Positions 20,098-27,018 of a stretch of DNA of 64,000 nt are shown here, in pieces. The translations under genes were made by a program, and so were the position numbers. Numbering within the stretch: the stretch's first letter is position 1; every line of letters begins with the position of its first letter. The notes under the pieces are model-generated. The model saw only the letters and a program-made list of their open reading frames with translations. It was not told where the DNA came from and did not search any database. The stretch spans positions 901,793 to 965,792 of the forward strand of contig NZ_RBZU01000001.1 of assembly GCF_003628125.1 (NCBI RefSeq), given 5' to 3'. This DNA comes from Pararobbsia silviterrae. Its GTDB lineage: Bacteria; Pseudomonadota; Gammaproteobacteria; Burkholderiales; Burkholderiaceae.

Positions 20098-20991
20098 CTA
20101 AGCGATTTCGTCGTGTGCCGCGCGCGACGCCGCTGTCGTCGCGAGCCAGTCGCGCGGCGACAGGCCGACCTTCGCCGCGAAGGCGCGCGAGAGCGACGAC
20201 GGGTTCGCGAAGCCGAGCTCGTGGGCCAGCATCTTGACCGATTCCCCGCCGCGTAACCGGTTCTGGGCCAGCGCGATGCGCCAGTCGCTCAGGTAGTCGG
20301 CCGGCGGTTGGCCGACCGCGTCCCGAAAGGCGTTCGCGAATGCCGTGCGCGACATCGCGGCATGCTCGGCCATGCGTTCGAGCGTCCACGGCGCGCCGGG
20401 GTCGTCGTGCATCGCCACGAGCGCACGGGCGAGCCGCGGATCCGACAGCCCGGTGATCAGGCCCGCGCGGATGCCCGCTTCGTCGGGATGATCGAGCAGC
20501 CAGCGCAGGAGTTGCAGGAACACGACCTCGAACAGCCGATCGGCCAGCAAGCGTTGTCCGCAGCGCACGCGATCGGTTTCCGCGAACAACAGGTCGAGCG
20601 CCGCATGCAGGCCCGGAACGCGTGTCAGCGGCAGCGCGATCAGCGCGGGCAGCGCGCGCGAGAGCGGGTTTTGCGCGCCGCCGTCGAAGATCAGGCGCGC
20701 GCACGTGAAGTCCGATCCGTCGCGCGGCGGATTGTGGAAACGATGCGTTATTGCGCGCGGATACAGCAGCAACGTCGGCACGTCGAAATGCATGCGTTCG
20801 GGCATCTCGCGCGCGCCCGGATGGCTGACCTCGAGATGACCGCGACGCAGGACGTGCAGATAGCCGTGTCCGTCGGCCGCATCGAAATGGGCGAGACCGC
20901 ACAACGCGCCCGTGTGATGCAACTGCGCCTGAACCCGGAAACGTTCGAGGAGGCCGGAAAGACGATCGATGGCGGCAAGGGCGGCGGGCAT
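20098..20991 (-). CDS. AraC-family transcriptional regulator with N-terminal cupin domain
   Basis: A 297-residue regulator. Residues 1 to ~180 are a cupin_6-type ligand domain (LSGLLERFRVQAQLHHTGALCGLAHFDAADGHGYLHVLRRG); ~185-290 hold two helix-turn-helix motifs (WTLERMAEHAAMSRTAFANAFRDAVGQPPADYLSDWRI and VKMLAHELGFANPSSLSRAFAAKVGLSPRDWLA). It is divergent from the AhpD-like gene at 21105, the usual arrangement in which this regulator type controls a neighbouring carboxymuconolactone decarboxylase-like gene. An AACAACC dyad lies between them. The effector is unknown. Confidence 0.92.
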   Translation of the reverse strand: MPAALAAIDRLSGLLERFRVQAQLHHTGALCGLAHFDAADGHGYLHVLRRGHLEVSHPGAREMPERMHFDVPTLLLYPRAITHRFHNPPRDGSDFTCARLIFDGGAQNPLSRALPALIALPLTRVPGLHAALDLLFAETDRVRCGQRLLADRLFEVVFLQLLRWLLDHPDEAGIRAGLITGLSDPRLARALVAMHDDPGAPWTLERMAEHAAMSRTAFANAFRDAVGQPPADYLSDWRIALAQNRLRGGESVKMLAHELGFANPSSLSRAFAAKVGLSPRDWLATTAASRAAHDEIA

Positions 20992-21060
20992 GTACGAATG
21001 GGAAGGTTTTGTGTACGGATTGAATCCTAGCGTACGAGAAGGGCTTGCATACTGACCTTC

Positions 21061-21077
21061 AACAACCTCTGGTTGTT
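21061..21077. promoter_or_regulatory. Palindrome between the AraC gene and the AhpD-like gene
   Basis: AACAACC-TCT-GGTTGTT is a perfect 7-bp dyad located 28 bp upstream of the AhpD-like start codon. It is short and has no T-tract that would make it a terminator. It could be an operator; the binding protein is not known. Confidence 0.4.
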
Positions 21078-21104
21078 TCCGCCCCGTCCTTACAGGAGTT
21101 TGCG

Positions 21105-21638
21105 ATGTCTCGCGTCAATTTGGATTCCCGAGCCCTTCCCGTAGCCAGCCAGACGACGTTGGCCCAGATCGAACACGCCTTTGGCGGCGTACCGAATATG
21201 TTCAAGGCTGTCGCGAATTCGCCCGCGGCGTTGCAGAGCATGTGGGCCGCGTTCGGCGCGCTGGGCTCGGGCTCTATCGATGGCAAGCTCGGCGAGCAGA
21301 TCGCCGTGGCGATCGCCAATCGCAACCGGTGCGAGTACTGCCTGGCGGCGCATACCGTGCTTGGTCAGCGCGCCGGGGCGACGCCGGCCGAGATGGCCGC
21401 CGCGCAGGGCGGCCGGTCTCGCGACCCGGCGACAGCGGCGGTCCTGATGTTCGCGCTGAAGGTCGTCGAGCAGCGCGCGCAGATCACCGATGCGGACGTG
21501 GCGAACCTGCGCAAGCACGGTTTCGACGACGGGCAGATCGTCGAGATCATGGCTCACGTCGCGCTGAATCTGTTCACGAACTACATCAACGTCGCGCTCG
21601 ATATTCCGGTCGATTTTCCGAAAATCGCGCTGACCTGA
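21105..21638 (+). CDS. AhpD-like carboxymuconolactone decarboxylase family protein
   Basis: A 177-residue protein with the alkylhydroperoxidase core E-x(11)-C-x2-C-x3-H: Glu64, Cys76, Cys79, His83 in NRCEYCLAAHTVLG. Such proteins use the CxxC pair as a disulfide reductase in peroxide detoxification. I chose ATG at 21105, preceded by AGGAG; the frame extends upstream to 21045 without support. It is divergent from the AraC regulator. The stop codon lies in the second unit of a TGACC tandem repeat. The physiological substrate is not known. Confidence 0.92.
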   Translation: MSRVNLDSRALPVASQTTLAQIEHAFGGVPNMFKAVANSPAALQSMWAAFGALGSGSIDGKLGEQIAVAIANRNRCEYCLAAHTVLGQRAGATPAEMAAAQGGRSRDPATAAVLMFALKVVEQRAQITDADVANLRKHGFDDGQIVEIMAHVALNLFTNYINVALDIPVDFPKIALT

Positions 21639-21660
21639 CCTGACCTGACCTGACCTGACC
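21631..21660. repeat. Pentanucleotide tandem repeat (TGACC)x6
   Basis: Six perfect TGACC units start in the last two codons of the AhpD-like gene and run past its stop codon (TGA at 21636-21638). Changes in copy number would leave the protein end unchanged as long as two units remain. Confidence 0.95.
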
Positions 21661-21708
21661 TGATGTAACGAATGCGCGCGTCTCGGCGACGTGCGCATCC
21701 TGAATCTC

Positions 21709-21764
21709 GAGTTCCGAGTTCCGAGTTCCGAGTTCCGAGTTCCGAGTTCCGAGCCCCGAGCCCG
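21709..21764. repeat. Heptanucleotide tandem repeat (GAGTTCC)x6 plus two decayed units
   Basis: Six exact GAGTTCC units (21709-21750) are followed by two variant units (GAGCCCC, GAGCCCG). The array lies 56-111 bp upstream of the DUF2024 gene, where its promoter or leader should be. Confidence 0.95.
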
Positions 21765-21819
21765 GTATCCCGAATCGTGCATCCCACATCGGCGCCTTGC
21801 CGAAACAAAGGACTGTGCA

Positions 21820-22089
21820 ATGAAGATCGCCGTATTTGATACGCACGTTATGCGCCCGGACGGACGCGCGATGCACTTCGATGTGCTGGTGCGCGATGAA
21901 CCCGCGGACAAGCAATTGCCGAACGTCCTCGCACACGCGCGGCGGTATCTCGACGCGAAGGGTGTGCCTGCCGATACCCTTCGCGCCGACGAATGCCGGT
22001 TTTGCCACACGGAGTCGGCTCCGCCCCTGATCGAGGCGGAGATCGAACGCGCCGGCTTCGCGATCGTGGAGCTGCGGAACTGCGCGTGA
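21820..22089 (+). CDS. DUF2024 family protein
   Basis: A small protein of 89 residues starting MKIAVFDTHVMRPDGRAMHFDVLV, which is the DUF2024 signature. It contains ADECRFCHTE, a CxxC-H motif that could bind a metal or form a disulfide. The family function is unknown. ATG at 21820 has AAAGGA at a proper distance; the frame open to 21691 only translates the heptanucleotide repeat. Cytosolic, as no signal or membrane segment is seen. It ends 19 bp from the convergent DJ-1/PfpI gene. Confidence 0.88.
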   Translation: MKIAVFDTHVMRPDGRAMHFDVLVRDEPADKQLPNVLAHARRYLDAKGVPADTLRADECRFCHTESAPPLIEAEIERAGFAIVELRNCA

Positions 22090-22107
22090 TGTGCGTGACG
22101 CTCGTGT

Positions 22108-22800
22108 CTAAGACGCCGCGTTCGCGCTCACTTGCGCGAGCAGCCGCAGCGCAGCCGCGTGCGACGACGCGGGGTTCTGGCCGGTCGTCAGCAGACCGTC
22201 GCTGACCACGTACGATCCCCAATCGTCTCCGCGCGAGAACAGGCCGCCCTTGGCCTTGAGTTCGTCTTCCACGAGGAACGGCACGATGTCGGTGAGGCCG
22301 ACCGCCGCTTCCTCGGTGTTCGTGAAGCCGGTGACGCGCTTGCCGTCGACAAGCGGGCGGCCGTCCGGCTGCTTGACGTGACGCAGCACGCCCGGCGCGT
22401 GGCAGACGAGCGCGACGGGCTTATGCGCCGCGAGGAACGACTCGATCAGTGCGATCGAGTGCGCGTCTTCGGCCAGATCCCACAGCGGGCCGTGGCCGCC
22501 GGGATAGAACACGGTGTCGAAGTCAGCCTGATCGACGCTGTCCAGCCGCACGGTCGTAGCGAGTTGCGCGGTGGCTTGCGCGTCGGCTTCGAAGCGGCGC
22601 GTCGTGTCGGTCTGGAAGGCCGGTTCGTTGCTCTTGGGGTCGAGCGGCGGCTGGCCGCCCTTGGGCGATGCGAGCACGATCTCGGCGCCGGCATCCTTGA
22701 ACGCGTAATACGGCGCAGCCAGCTCTTCGAGCCAGAAGCCGGTCTTGCGGCCGGTCGTGCCAAGTTGGTCGTGCGAGGTCAGAACCATCAGGACTTTCAT
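22108..22800 (-). CDS. DJ-1/PfpI (class I glutamine amidotransferase-like) protein
   Basis: A 230-residue DJ-1/PfpI superfamily protein. The nucleophile elbow is Cys133-His134 in VALVCHAPGVL, and FWLEELAAPYYAF near the N-terminus carries the conserved Glu; the YPGGHGPLWD loop is also present. This pattern is typical of the HchA/Hsp31-like subgroup, which includes glyoxalase III and deglycase-type stress proteins. GGAGAAG precedes the ATG. It lies downstream of a TetR gene on the same strand, and both promoters have the same TAGAC-N5-GTCT operator, so it is most likely induced by a reactive electrophile sensed by that repressor. Confidence 0.9.
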   Translation of the reverse strand: MKVLMVLTSHDQLGTTGRKTGFWLEELAAPYYAFKDAGAEIVLASPKGGQPPLDPKSNEPAFQTDTTRRFEADAQATAQLATTVRLDSVDQADFDTVFYPGGHGPLWDLAEDAHSIALIESFLAAHKPVALVCHAPGVLRHVKQPDGRPLVDGKRVTGFTNTEEAAVGLTDIVPFLVEDELKAKGGLFSRGDDWGSYVVSDGLLTTGQNPASSHAAALRLLAQVSANAAS

Positions 22801-22833
22801 ATTGCTTCTCCAGGTTGAAGTGCGAACGAATTA

Positions 22834-22850
22834 TTAGACCGGTCGTCTTT
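22834..22850. promoter_or_regulatory. TetR-type operator upstream of the DJ-1/PfpI gene
   Basis: TTAGACCGGTCGTCTTT contains the dyad TAGAC-CGGTC-GTCT. The same 15-bp core is found upstream of the tetR gene at 23532. It lies 34 bp upstream of the DJ-1/PfpI start codon. Confidence 0.8.
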
Positions 22851-22905
22851 AAAGCGGCGACAAAAAAGCACTTCCGAGAAAGTGCGGGGGCTTCTTTCCG
22901 TCCGG

Positions 22906-23511
22906 TCAGCGGGAAAGATGCAGAATCTGGCGCGTGGTCGCGAGGGCCGTCTCGAAAGGCGCGGTGTTGCGGACGATCTTGACCATGACGCTTGCGCCCA
23001 ACCACAGTTGATACAAGCTCTGGGCCACGGCGTCGGGCGGACCGTCGACCGTCAGCGAGCCTTCTGCCGCGCCGGTCTCGATGGCGCGCGCGAGACGGTC
23101 GGTAATGCCGTCCGTGCCGCGCTTGAGCGCGAGACGCATGGCTTCCGACAAGTCGGCGACTTCCGCGCCCAGCTTGACCGCGAGGCATTTGCCCTGGCAG
23201 TCGAGGAACGATTGCGCGTCCTGCCAGTGTTGCCAATAGTGCATCAGGCGTTGGGCCATGTTCAGGCCCGGTATGCGCAACGTGGCGTCCAATTCGGCGA
23301 GGTAGTCCTCGAAGTAACTGTCGAGCAGCGCTTCTCCGAACGCATCCTTCGAACCGAAGTAGTGATAGAACGACCCCTTGGGCACGCCGGAGGCCGTCAG
23401 AATCTCGTTGATGCCCACCGCGGAAAAGCCCTTTGCGGCCATGATGCGCTGGCCGTTGGCGAGAATGCCTGCGCGGACGTCGCTGGTTTCGGTTGAGGTC
23501 GATGAGTTCAT
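22906..23511 (-). CDS. TetR/AcrR family transcriptional repressor
   Basis: A regulator of about 201 residues. The N-terminal helix-turn-helix is ILANGQRIMAAKGFSAVGINEILTASGVPKGSFYHYFGSKDAFGEALL, the TetR_N signature. The C-terminal ligand domain has Cys in SFLDCQGKCLAVKLGAE, which resembles the cysteine-containing NemR/AcuR-type repressors that sense electrophiles. I used ATG 23511; the alternative GTG at 23520 adds three residues. It sits 105 bp upstream of the DJ-1/PfpI gene in the same direction, and its promoter carries a perfect TAGAC-N5-GTCTA operator, so it is autoregulated. The ligand is inferred, not shown. Confidence 0.9.
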   Translation of the reverse strand: MNSSTSTETSDVRAGILANGQRIMAAKGFSAVGINEILTASGVPKGSFYHYFGSKDAFGEALLDSYFEDYLAELDATLRIPGLNMAQRLMHYWQHWQDAQSFLDCQGKCLAVKLGAEVADLSEAMRLALKRGTDGITDRLARAIETGAAEGSLTVDGPPDAVAQSLYQLWLGASVMVKIVRNTAPFETALATTRQILHLSR

Positions 23512-23531
23512 GTGCTGCACTGTAAATTGAA

Positions 23532-23548
23532 TTAGACCGGTCGTCTAC
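23532..23548. promoter_or_regulatory. TetR-type operator upstream of the tetR gene (autoregulation)
   Basis: TTAGACCGGTCGTCTAC contains the perfect dyad TAGAC-CGGTC-GTCTA. It is 21 bp upstream of the tetR ATG and shares 15 of 15 core bases with the operator at 22834. Confidence 0.85.
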
Positions 23549-23654
23549 AACTATTTTCAAAACCGAAGCGCGGGTGTCGGACGACGCGCTGGGCCAGGTC
23601 CTGATCTTTGCGGGGCGGAACCGGATCGCGATCGAGCCCGCGGCCTCGGCGTAT

Positions 23655-24947
23655 TCAGTTGCGGAGCAAGGCGGACACGGCGTCCATCTGCTCGTGCTCG
23701 AAGGCCGGTGCGAAGTCGTCGAGTTCCGCGGCGTGCAAGCCGACCTCCGGGCTCAGCGCGGTCGTACGCCATGCCGATACGGCCGTATGGACCTGGGCCA
23801 GCGTCACGCGCGCCTGGTGAGCGTCGAGCGCAAAGTACGGCGCGCGCGCGAGCAGCATCTGCACATCGGTAATCGGTCCGTCCTGCTCGGACAACCAGGT
23901 CTTCGATTCGCGTTCCTTGTCGGGGAAGGGATTGATATCGAACGCGGGCGCGAGCCGCCAGAGGCCGTGTTCCGTGTGCAGAAAGCCGTGATTTTGCAGG
24001 TGATCGTCGACGTTGGTGATCAACAGATTGAGCGCGAGCCGTCGCCATAGCTGGCGAAGGTCATCGTTGGGCGTACGGCCATAAGAACGAATCGCGTCGG
24101 CGATCTCGGTATAGCTGTGTTCGCGCTCGCGTGACGCTTGCAGCAGCGATGCGGCGGACTGATAGGGGATACGGCCATCGGCGTCGTCGCGATCGAAGCG
24201 CTGAACGACGGCCACCGGGATGTCGCCGAGCATGACGATGCGCGCGCAAGCCGTGTCGATCCCGGCTTGCGCCGCCACCCTCAACGCAAGGACTTCGCCG
24301 CGCGTGACGCTGCGTGTGTCTGCAACGCTGGGAAACTTGCCGATGGCCAATCGGCCATTCGCATCGATGAGTGTGCACTTGGGTCGCATGCCGCCGAGTG
24401 AAGTGCCTTTGCCTTGGAGATAGCGCAGGTCTTCGGCGGTCTCCTGGCCGCGTTCGACCGCGCGGCTTGCTTCGAAGATGCGCTCAAGTTCGATGAGGGG
24501 CGGCGTCGCGCGGCGTCCCTTCGACGTTGTCCGGTGCCATGTGCCATCGGGCCCGCGTAAGCGCAGCGCGCCCACGCGGCTGAAGTCGTCGACCGCAAGC
24601 AGGTAGTCGAGTTCGGTGAGGGCCGGCAACTGGGGCTCGGTCCGGCGGCGTTTGGCATGATCGCGCGCAATGACGCGCCGTCCCCAGGCATCGGGCGCCG
24701 TATCGGCGATCGCACCGTGAAAGACCGAATCGTGCGGCGAGGCCGCCTTGTGGGCCTGGTATCCGGGCGAGAGCGCCAGGTCGGCCGATACGCTGAAGCG
24801 GGTCGGCGCGTTGAGCCAGGCTTCGTCATAGGCGAATGCGCAGTGCTCGCGACGGCCTTGGCGGACATAGACGAGCGTGCCGACGGGCAGGTCTGCGCGG
24901 CCCGCGCAGACCTGGACTTGCCGGCGAATCGGTGCGACGGCGGACAT
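23655..24947 (-). CDS. hipA: HipA-type serine/threonine kinase toxin
   Basis: A 430-residue HipA family protein. The N-terminal coupling domain covers about residues 15-110 (VGTLVYVRQGRREHCAFAYDEAWL). Kinase features: GTSLGGMRPKCTLIDANGRLAIGKFPS, the catalytic loop TNVDDHLQNHGF with Asp314 and Asn319, and the metal-binding Asp337 in APAFDINPFPD. HipA toxins inactivate glutamyl-tRNA synthetase (or another target) by phosphorylation and cause growth arrest. All catalytic residues are there, so it looks active. The start ATG at 24947 overlaps the hipB stop by one base. It forms a type II toxin-antitoxin operon with hipB; the actual target here is unknown. Confidence 0.93.
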   Translation of the reverse strand: MSAVAPIRRQVQVCAGRADLPVGTLVYVRQGRREHCAFAYDEAWLNAPTRFSVSADLALSPGYQAHKAASPHDSVFHGAIADTAPDAWGRRVIARDHAKRRRTEPQLPALTELDYLLAVDDFSRVGALRLRGPDGTWHRTTSKGRRATPPLIELERIFEASRAVERGQETAEDLRYLQGKGTSLGGMRPKCTLIDANGRLAIGKFPSVADTRSVTRGEVLALRVAAQAGIDTACARIVMLGDIPVAVVQRFDRDDADGRIPYQSAASLLQASREREHSYTEIADAIRSYGRTPNDDLRQLWRRLALNLLITNVDDHLQNHGFLHTEHGLWRLAPAFDINPFPDKERESKTWLSEQDGPITDVQMLLARAPYFALDAHQARVTLAQVHTAVSAWRTTALSPEVGLHAAELDDFAPAFEHEQMDAVSALLRN

Positions 24948-25273
24948 CAGAGCGCGCCCGACGTGTCGTCGGCCTTGCTGCGCACGCGTTTCGGCACGCG
25001 TTCGTCCATCAGCGTCAGGCCGATCTCGTCGTTCGCCGTATCGAGCAGATGTTCGAGCGCCTGGATTTCGCCGAACACGTAGAGCGCGCGCGCGTAGAAA
25101 TGAATGGGCACGCGCAGATCGCCCTGTTCCATGCGACGGACCGTCGACAATGACGCGCCCATACGCTCGGCCAAGGAGGCTTGTGAAATATGCCGGCGTC
25201 GGCGTGCCAGCGAAATGTCGCCGCCGAGCTTGTGGATCGCGCGCTCGACAGGAAGAGGCGTGGGTGTTTGCAC
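24947..25273 (-). CDS. hipB: HipB-like antitoxin (XRE helix-turn-helix)
   Basis: A 108-residue DNA-binding antitoxin with an XRE-type helix-turn-helix, SLARRRRHISQASLAERMGASLSTVRRMEQGD. It starts with GTG at 25273; there is no ATG before the conserved helix region. The C-terminal half is variable and probably contacts HipA. It is directly upstream of hipA and transcribed from a consensus sigma-70 promoter abutted by a palindromic operator, which fits the autoregulation known for HipB. Confidence 0.9.
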   Translation of the reverse strand: MQTPTPLPVERAIHKLGGDISLARRRRHISQASLAERMGASLSTVRRMEQGDLRVPIHFYARALYVFGEIQALEHLLDTANDEIGLTLMDERVPKRVRSKADDTSGAL

Positions 25274-25326
25274 GATAAGTGATCCCAGCAGAGCGATAAC
25301 GAGTGTTAACGCGTTCGATGTGGACG

Positions 25327-25354
25327 ATTATAGGCATAAAAGTCTCAATGTCAA
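25327..25354 (-). promoter_or_regulatory. Consensus sigma-70 promoter of hipBA
   Basis: On the minus strand, TTGACA (25349-25354) and TATAAT (25327-25332) are both perfect, separated by 16 bp. The start point should be near 25320, about 45 bases from the hipB GTG. Such a strong promoter needs tight repression, consistent with the adjacent palindrome. Confidence 0.9.
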
Positions 25355-25379
25355 TAAATGTTCCATTTGGAGCATTTAT
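25354..25379. promoter_or_regulatory. Palindromic operator adjoining the hipBA -35 box
   Basis: A 12-bp inverted repeat with a 2-bp centre: ATAAATGTTCCA-TT-TGGAGCATTTAT, with one mismatch between arms. Its edge coincides with the first base of the -35 TTGACA. It is the obvious HipB binding site. Confidence 0.8.
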
Positions 25380-25517
25380 GGGAATTAATAATTCTCCAGA
25401 GGGCTTTAAAGTGGATCTCTCACAAGCTTGGAACGCCGCGATACGATCTTCGGAATCCGGTGCGTTCCGCCTGTCGGATGGAGTCGGCGCGTCTCGCGTC
25501 GCGATGAAGGAAGCCTT

Positions 25518-25880
25518 ATGGGATACGACGGGTTGCTGACCGGGCATGGACTGCGGGCCACGATGTCGACGGCATTGAACGAGATCGGCTAGCCGCGGAT
25601 GTGGGCGGACGCGCAGCTATCGCATACGGATCCGAATCGGATCAGTGCGACATATAACCATGCGCAGTATGTGGACCAGAGAAGGGTGATGATGCAGGAC
25701 TGGGCGGATCGCGTGGACCTGCTGAAGCAGGGTGAGGTGAAGGCTGCAGGCAGGGGACTGGTTGTGCAGGTCAACGGAATGGCGCTGACGCATCGGTGGG
25801 ATAAAAACGTTTCTATGGCGGTGAGCTGCGATCTTCCAAGCTATTTCGGCATAGAGCCCTATTTCAGCATGTGCTGAAAC
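25518..25880 (+). pseudogene. Remnant of a P4-type tyrosine recombinase (integrase), C-terminal end
   Basis: Reading from 25518 gives MGYDGLLTGHGLRATMSTALNEIG, a TAG stop at 25590, then PRMWADAQLSHTDPNRISATYNHAQY and VDQRRVMMQDWADRVDLLKQG. This is the C-terminal catalytic part of P4-like integrases: the H-x-x-R box (HGLRAT), the second His (LSHTDP) and the nucleophile region (ATYNHAQY). In intact relatives the stop position is usually Tyr (NEIGY), so a TAC/TAT-to-TAG change is likely. The N-terminal two thirds of the gene are missing and nothing upstream continues the frame. The tail beyond ~25780 is probably not integrase. Confidence 0.85.
25862..25879. promoter_or_regulatory. AbiEi operator, distal copy
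   Basis: TTTCAGCATGTGCTGAAA is a perfect 8-bp inverted repeat with a 2-bp centre. A second copy with two changes lies 65 bp downstream, just ahead of the abiEi ribosome site. Confidence 0.75.
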
Positions 25881-25926
25881 CAATTATATGAATGAAATTC
25901 TGTCTTTTTTTCAAAAAATATGGCAC

Positions 25927-25944
25927 TTTCAACGTGTGCTGAAA
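25927..25944. promoter_or_regulatory. AbiEi operator, proximal copy
   Basis: TTTCAACGTGTGCTGAAA matches the distal operator at 16 of 18 positions. Spacing between the copies is 65 bp, about six helical turns, with a very AT-rich stretch between them that should contain the promoter. AbiEi antitoxins are known to bind two such repeats cooperatively to repress their own operon. Confidence 0.75.
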
Positions 25945-25956
25945 GGATGATATTTG

Positions 25957-27018
25957 ATGAAAGAGGCAGAAGCTCGTGCCGCAGAGGCCCTCCGCAGGTT
26001 GCTCGAGAATATCCCGATCCTTCATGTCGAAGGCATCGACGCTGAAGCCGTGTCCGGTGACTGGGAGCCAGACTTGATTGCCCGGCTGGTCGTGGACGGC
26101 AAACGGCACCTGCTTATCTGCGAATACAAGTCGAGCGGGCAACCGCGGTTTGCCCGATCCGCACTGTTGGAACTGCGAAACTATGCTGCACAGCAGGCTC
26201 CCGGGACCACGCCCGTCTTCATTGCGCCCTATATTTCGCCGGCTGTGAGGCAGATGTGCAAAGAGAAGGGCGTCGGCTATCTCGACCTGGAGGGAAACGC
26301 CCGGATCGCATTCGGTGGCGTGTTTATCGAGCGCATGGTGACGGATAAGCCTATGGTCGAACAACGCGAACTCAAGTCGCTGTTCAGGCCAAAATCTGCC
26401 CAGGTGCTACGCGCAATGCTGCGCGACCCTGGCCGTGCATGGCGTGTCACCGAGTTGTCGGAAATCTCCGGGGTCAGCCTCGGACACGTCAGCAATGTTC
26501 GCACCGGCCTGATTGATCGGGAATGGGCTCGCGCCTCCGACGATGGCCTTATCCTTTCTGAGCCTGACGCACTGTTGGACGCGTGGCGGGACAGCTATTC
26601 CGCGCCGGTAGGCGAACGATCGGGCTTCTACACGCCGTTGCACGGCAGTGCGCTCGAAGATGCGGCCCGCAGTGCTCTGCGCGTTGAAGACACGCCCGGG
26701 CGTGCAGCCTTTGCGTCGTTTTCGGCGGCACAGTGGCTTGCTCCCTATGGGCGCACCGGCATGCACTACTTCTTTGCTGACAAGGACGGTCTGCGTAAGC
26801 TCCAGGCAGCGCTGAAGCTCACGCCTGCCTTGAAAGGCGAGAATGTGATCGTCACCGTGCCGAAGGACCTGGGATTGCTCGCCGACACAGTCGAGCCCGC
26901 GCCGGGGGCGATCTGCACCAGCCCGGTTCAGACTTATCTTGACCTCTCCATTGCGGGCGAACGCGGTGCCGAGGCCGCCGGCCATTTACGCCAGGAAAGG
27001 CTCTCATGGCCCAGATGA
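25957..27018 (+). CDS. AbiEi-family antitoxin/transcriptional regulator (type IV TA)
   Basis: A 353-residue protein directly upstream of an AbiEii-type nucleotidyltransferase. Residues ~20-135 resemble a PD-(D/E)xK nuclease-like fold: Pro38-Asp39 followed by Glu56-Tyr57-Lys58 (LICEYKSS). Residues ~145-210 contain a winged helix-turn-helix (RPKSAQVLRAMLRDPGRAWRVTELSEISGVSLGHVSNVRTGLIDR). The C-terminal part (HGSALEDAARSAL...SFSAAQWLAPYGRTGMHYFF) is the AbiEi antitoxin domain. ATG at 25957 has AAAGGA upstream; a TTG lies just before it. The gene overlaps abiEii by 13 bases. In this system the antitoxin represses the operon and counters the toxin. Whether the nuclease motif is active is unknown. 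Confidence 0.85.
   Translation: MKEAEARAAEALRRLLENIPILHVEGIDAEAVSGDWEPDLIARLVVDGKRHLLICEYKSSGQPRFARSALLELRNYAAQQAPGTTPVFIAPYISPAVRQMCKEKGVGYLDLEGNARIAFGGVFIERMVTDKPMVEQRELKSLFRPKSAQVLRAMLRDPGRAWRVTELSEISGVSLGHVSNVRTGLIDREWARASDDGLILSEPDALLDAWRDSYSAPVGERSGFYTPLHGSALEDAARSALRVEDTPGRAAFASFSAAQWLAPYGRTGMHYFFADKDGLRKLQAALKLTPALKGENVIVTVPKDLGLLADTVEPAPGAICTSPVQTYLDLSIAGERGAEAAGHLRQERLSWPR

Noticed and set aside
21631-21764. CRISPR or attachment-site repeats
   Set aside because: Units of 5 and 7 bp without spacers are microsatellites.
23655-25547. A 630-residue HipA
   Set aside because: The N-terminal 200 codons of that frame overlap hipB out of frame; HipA begins at ATG 24947 right at the hipB stop.
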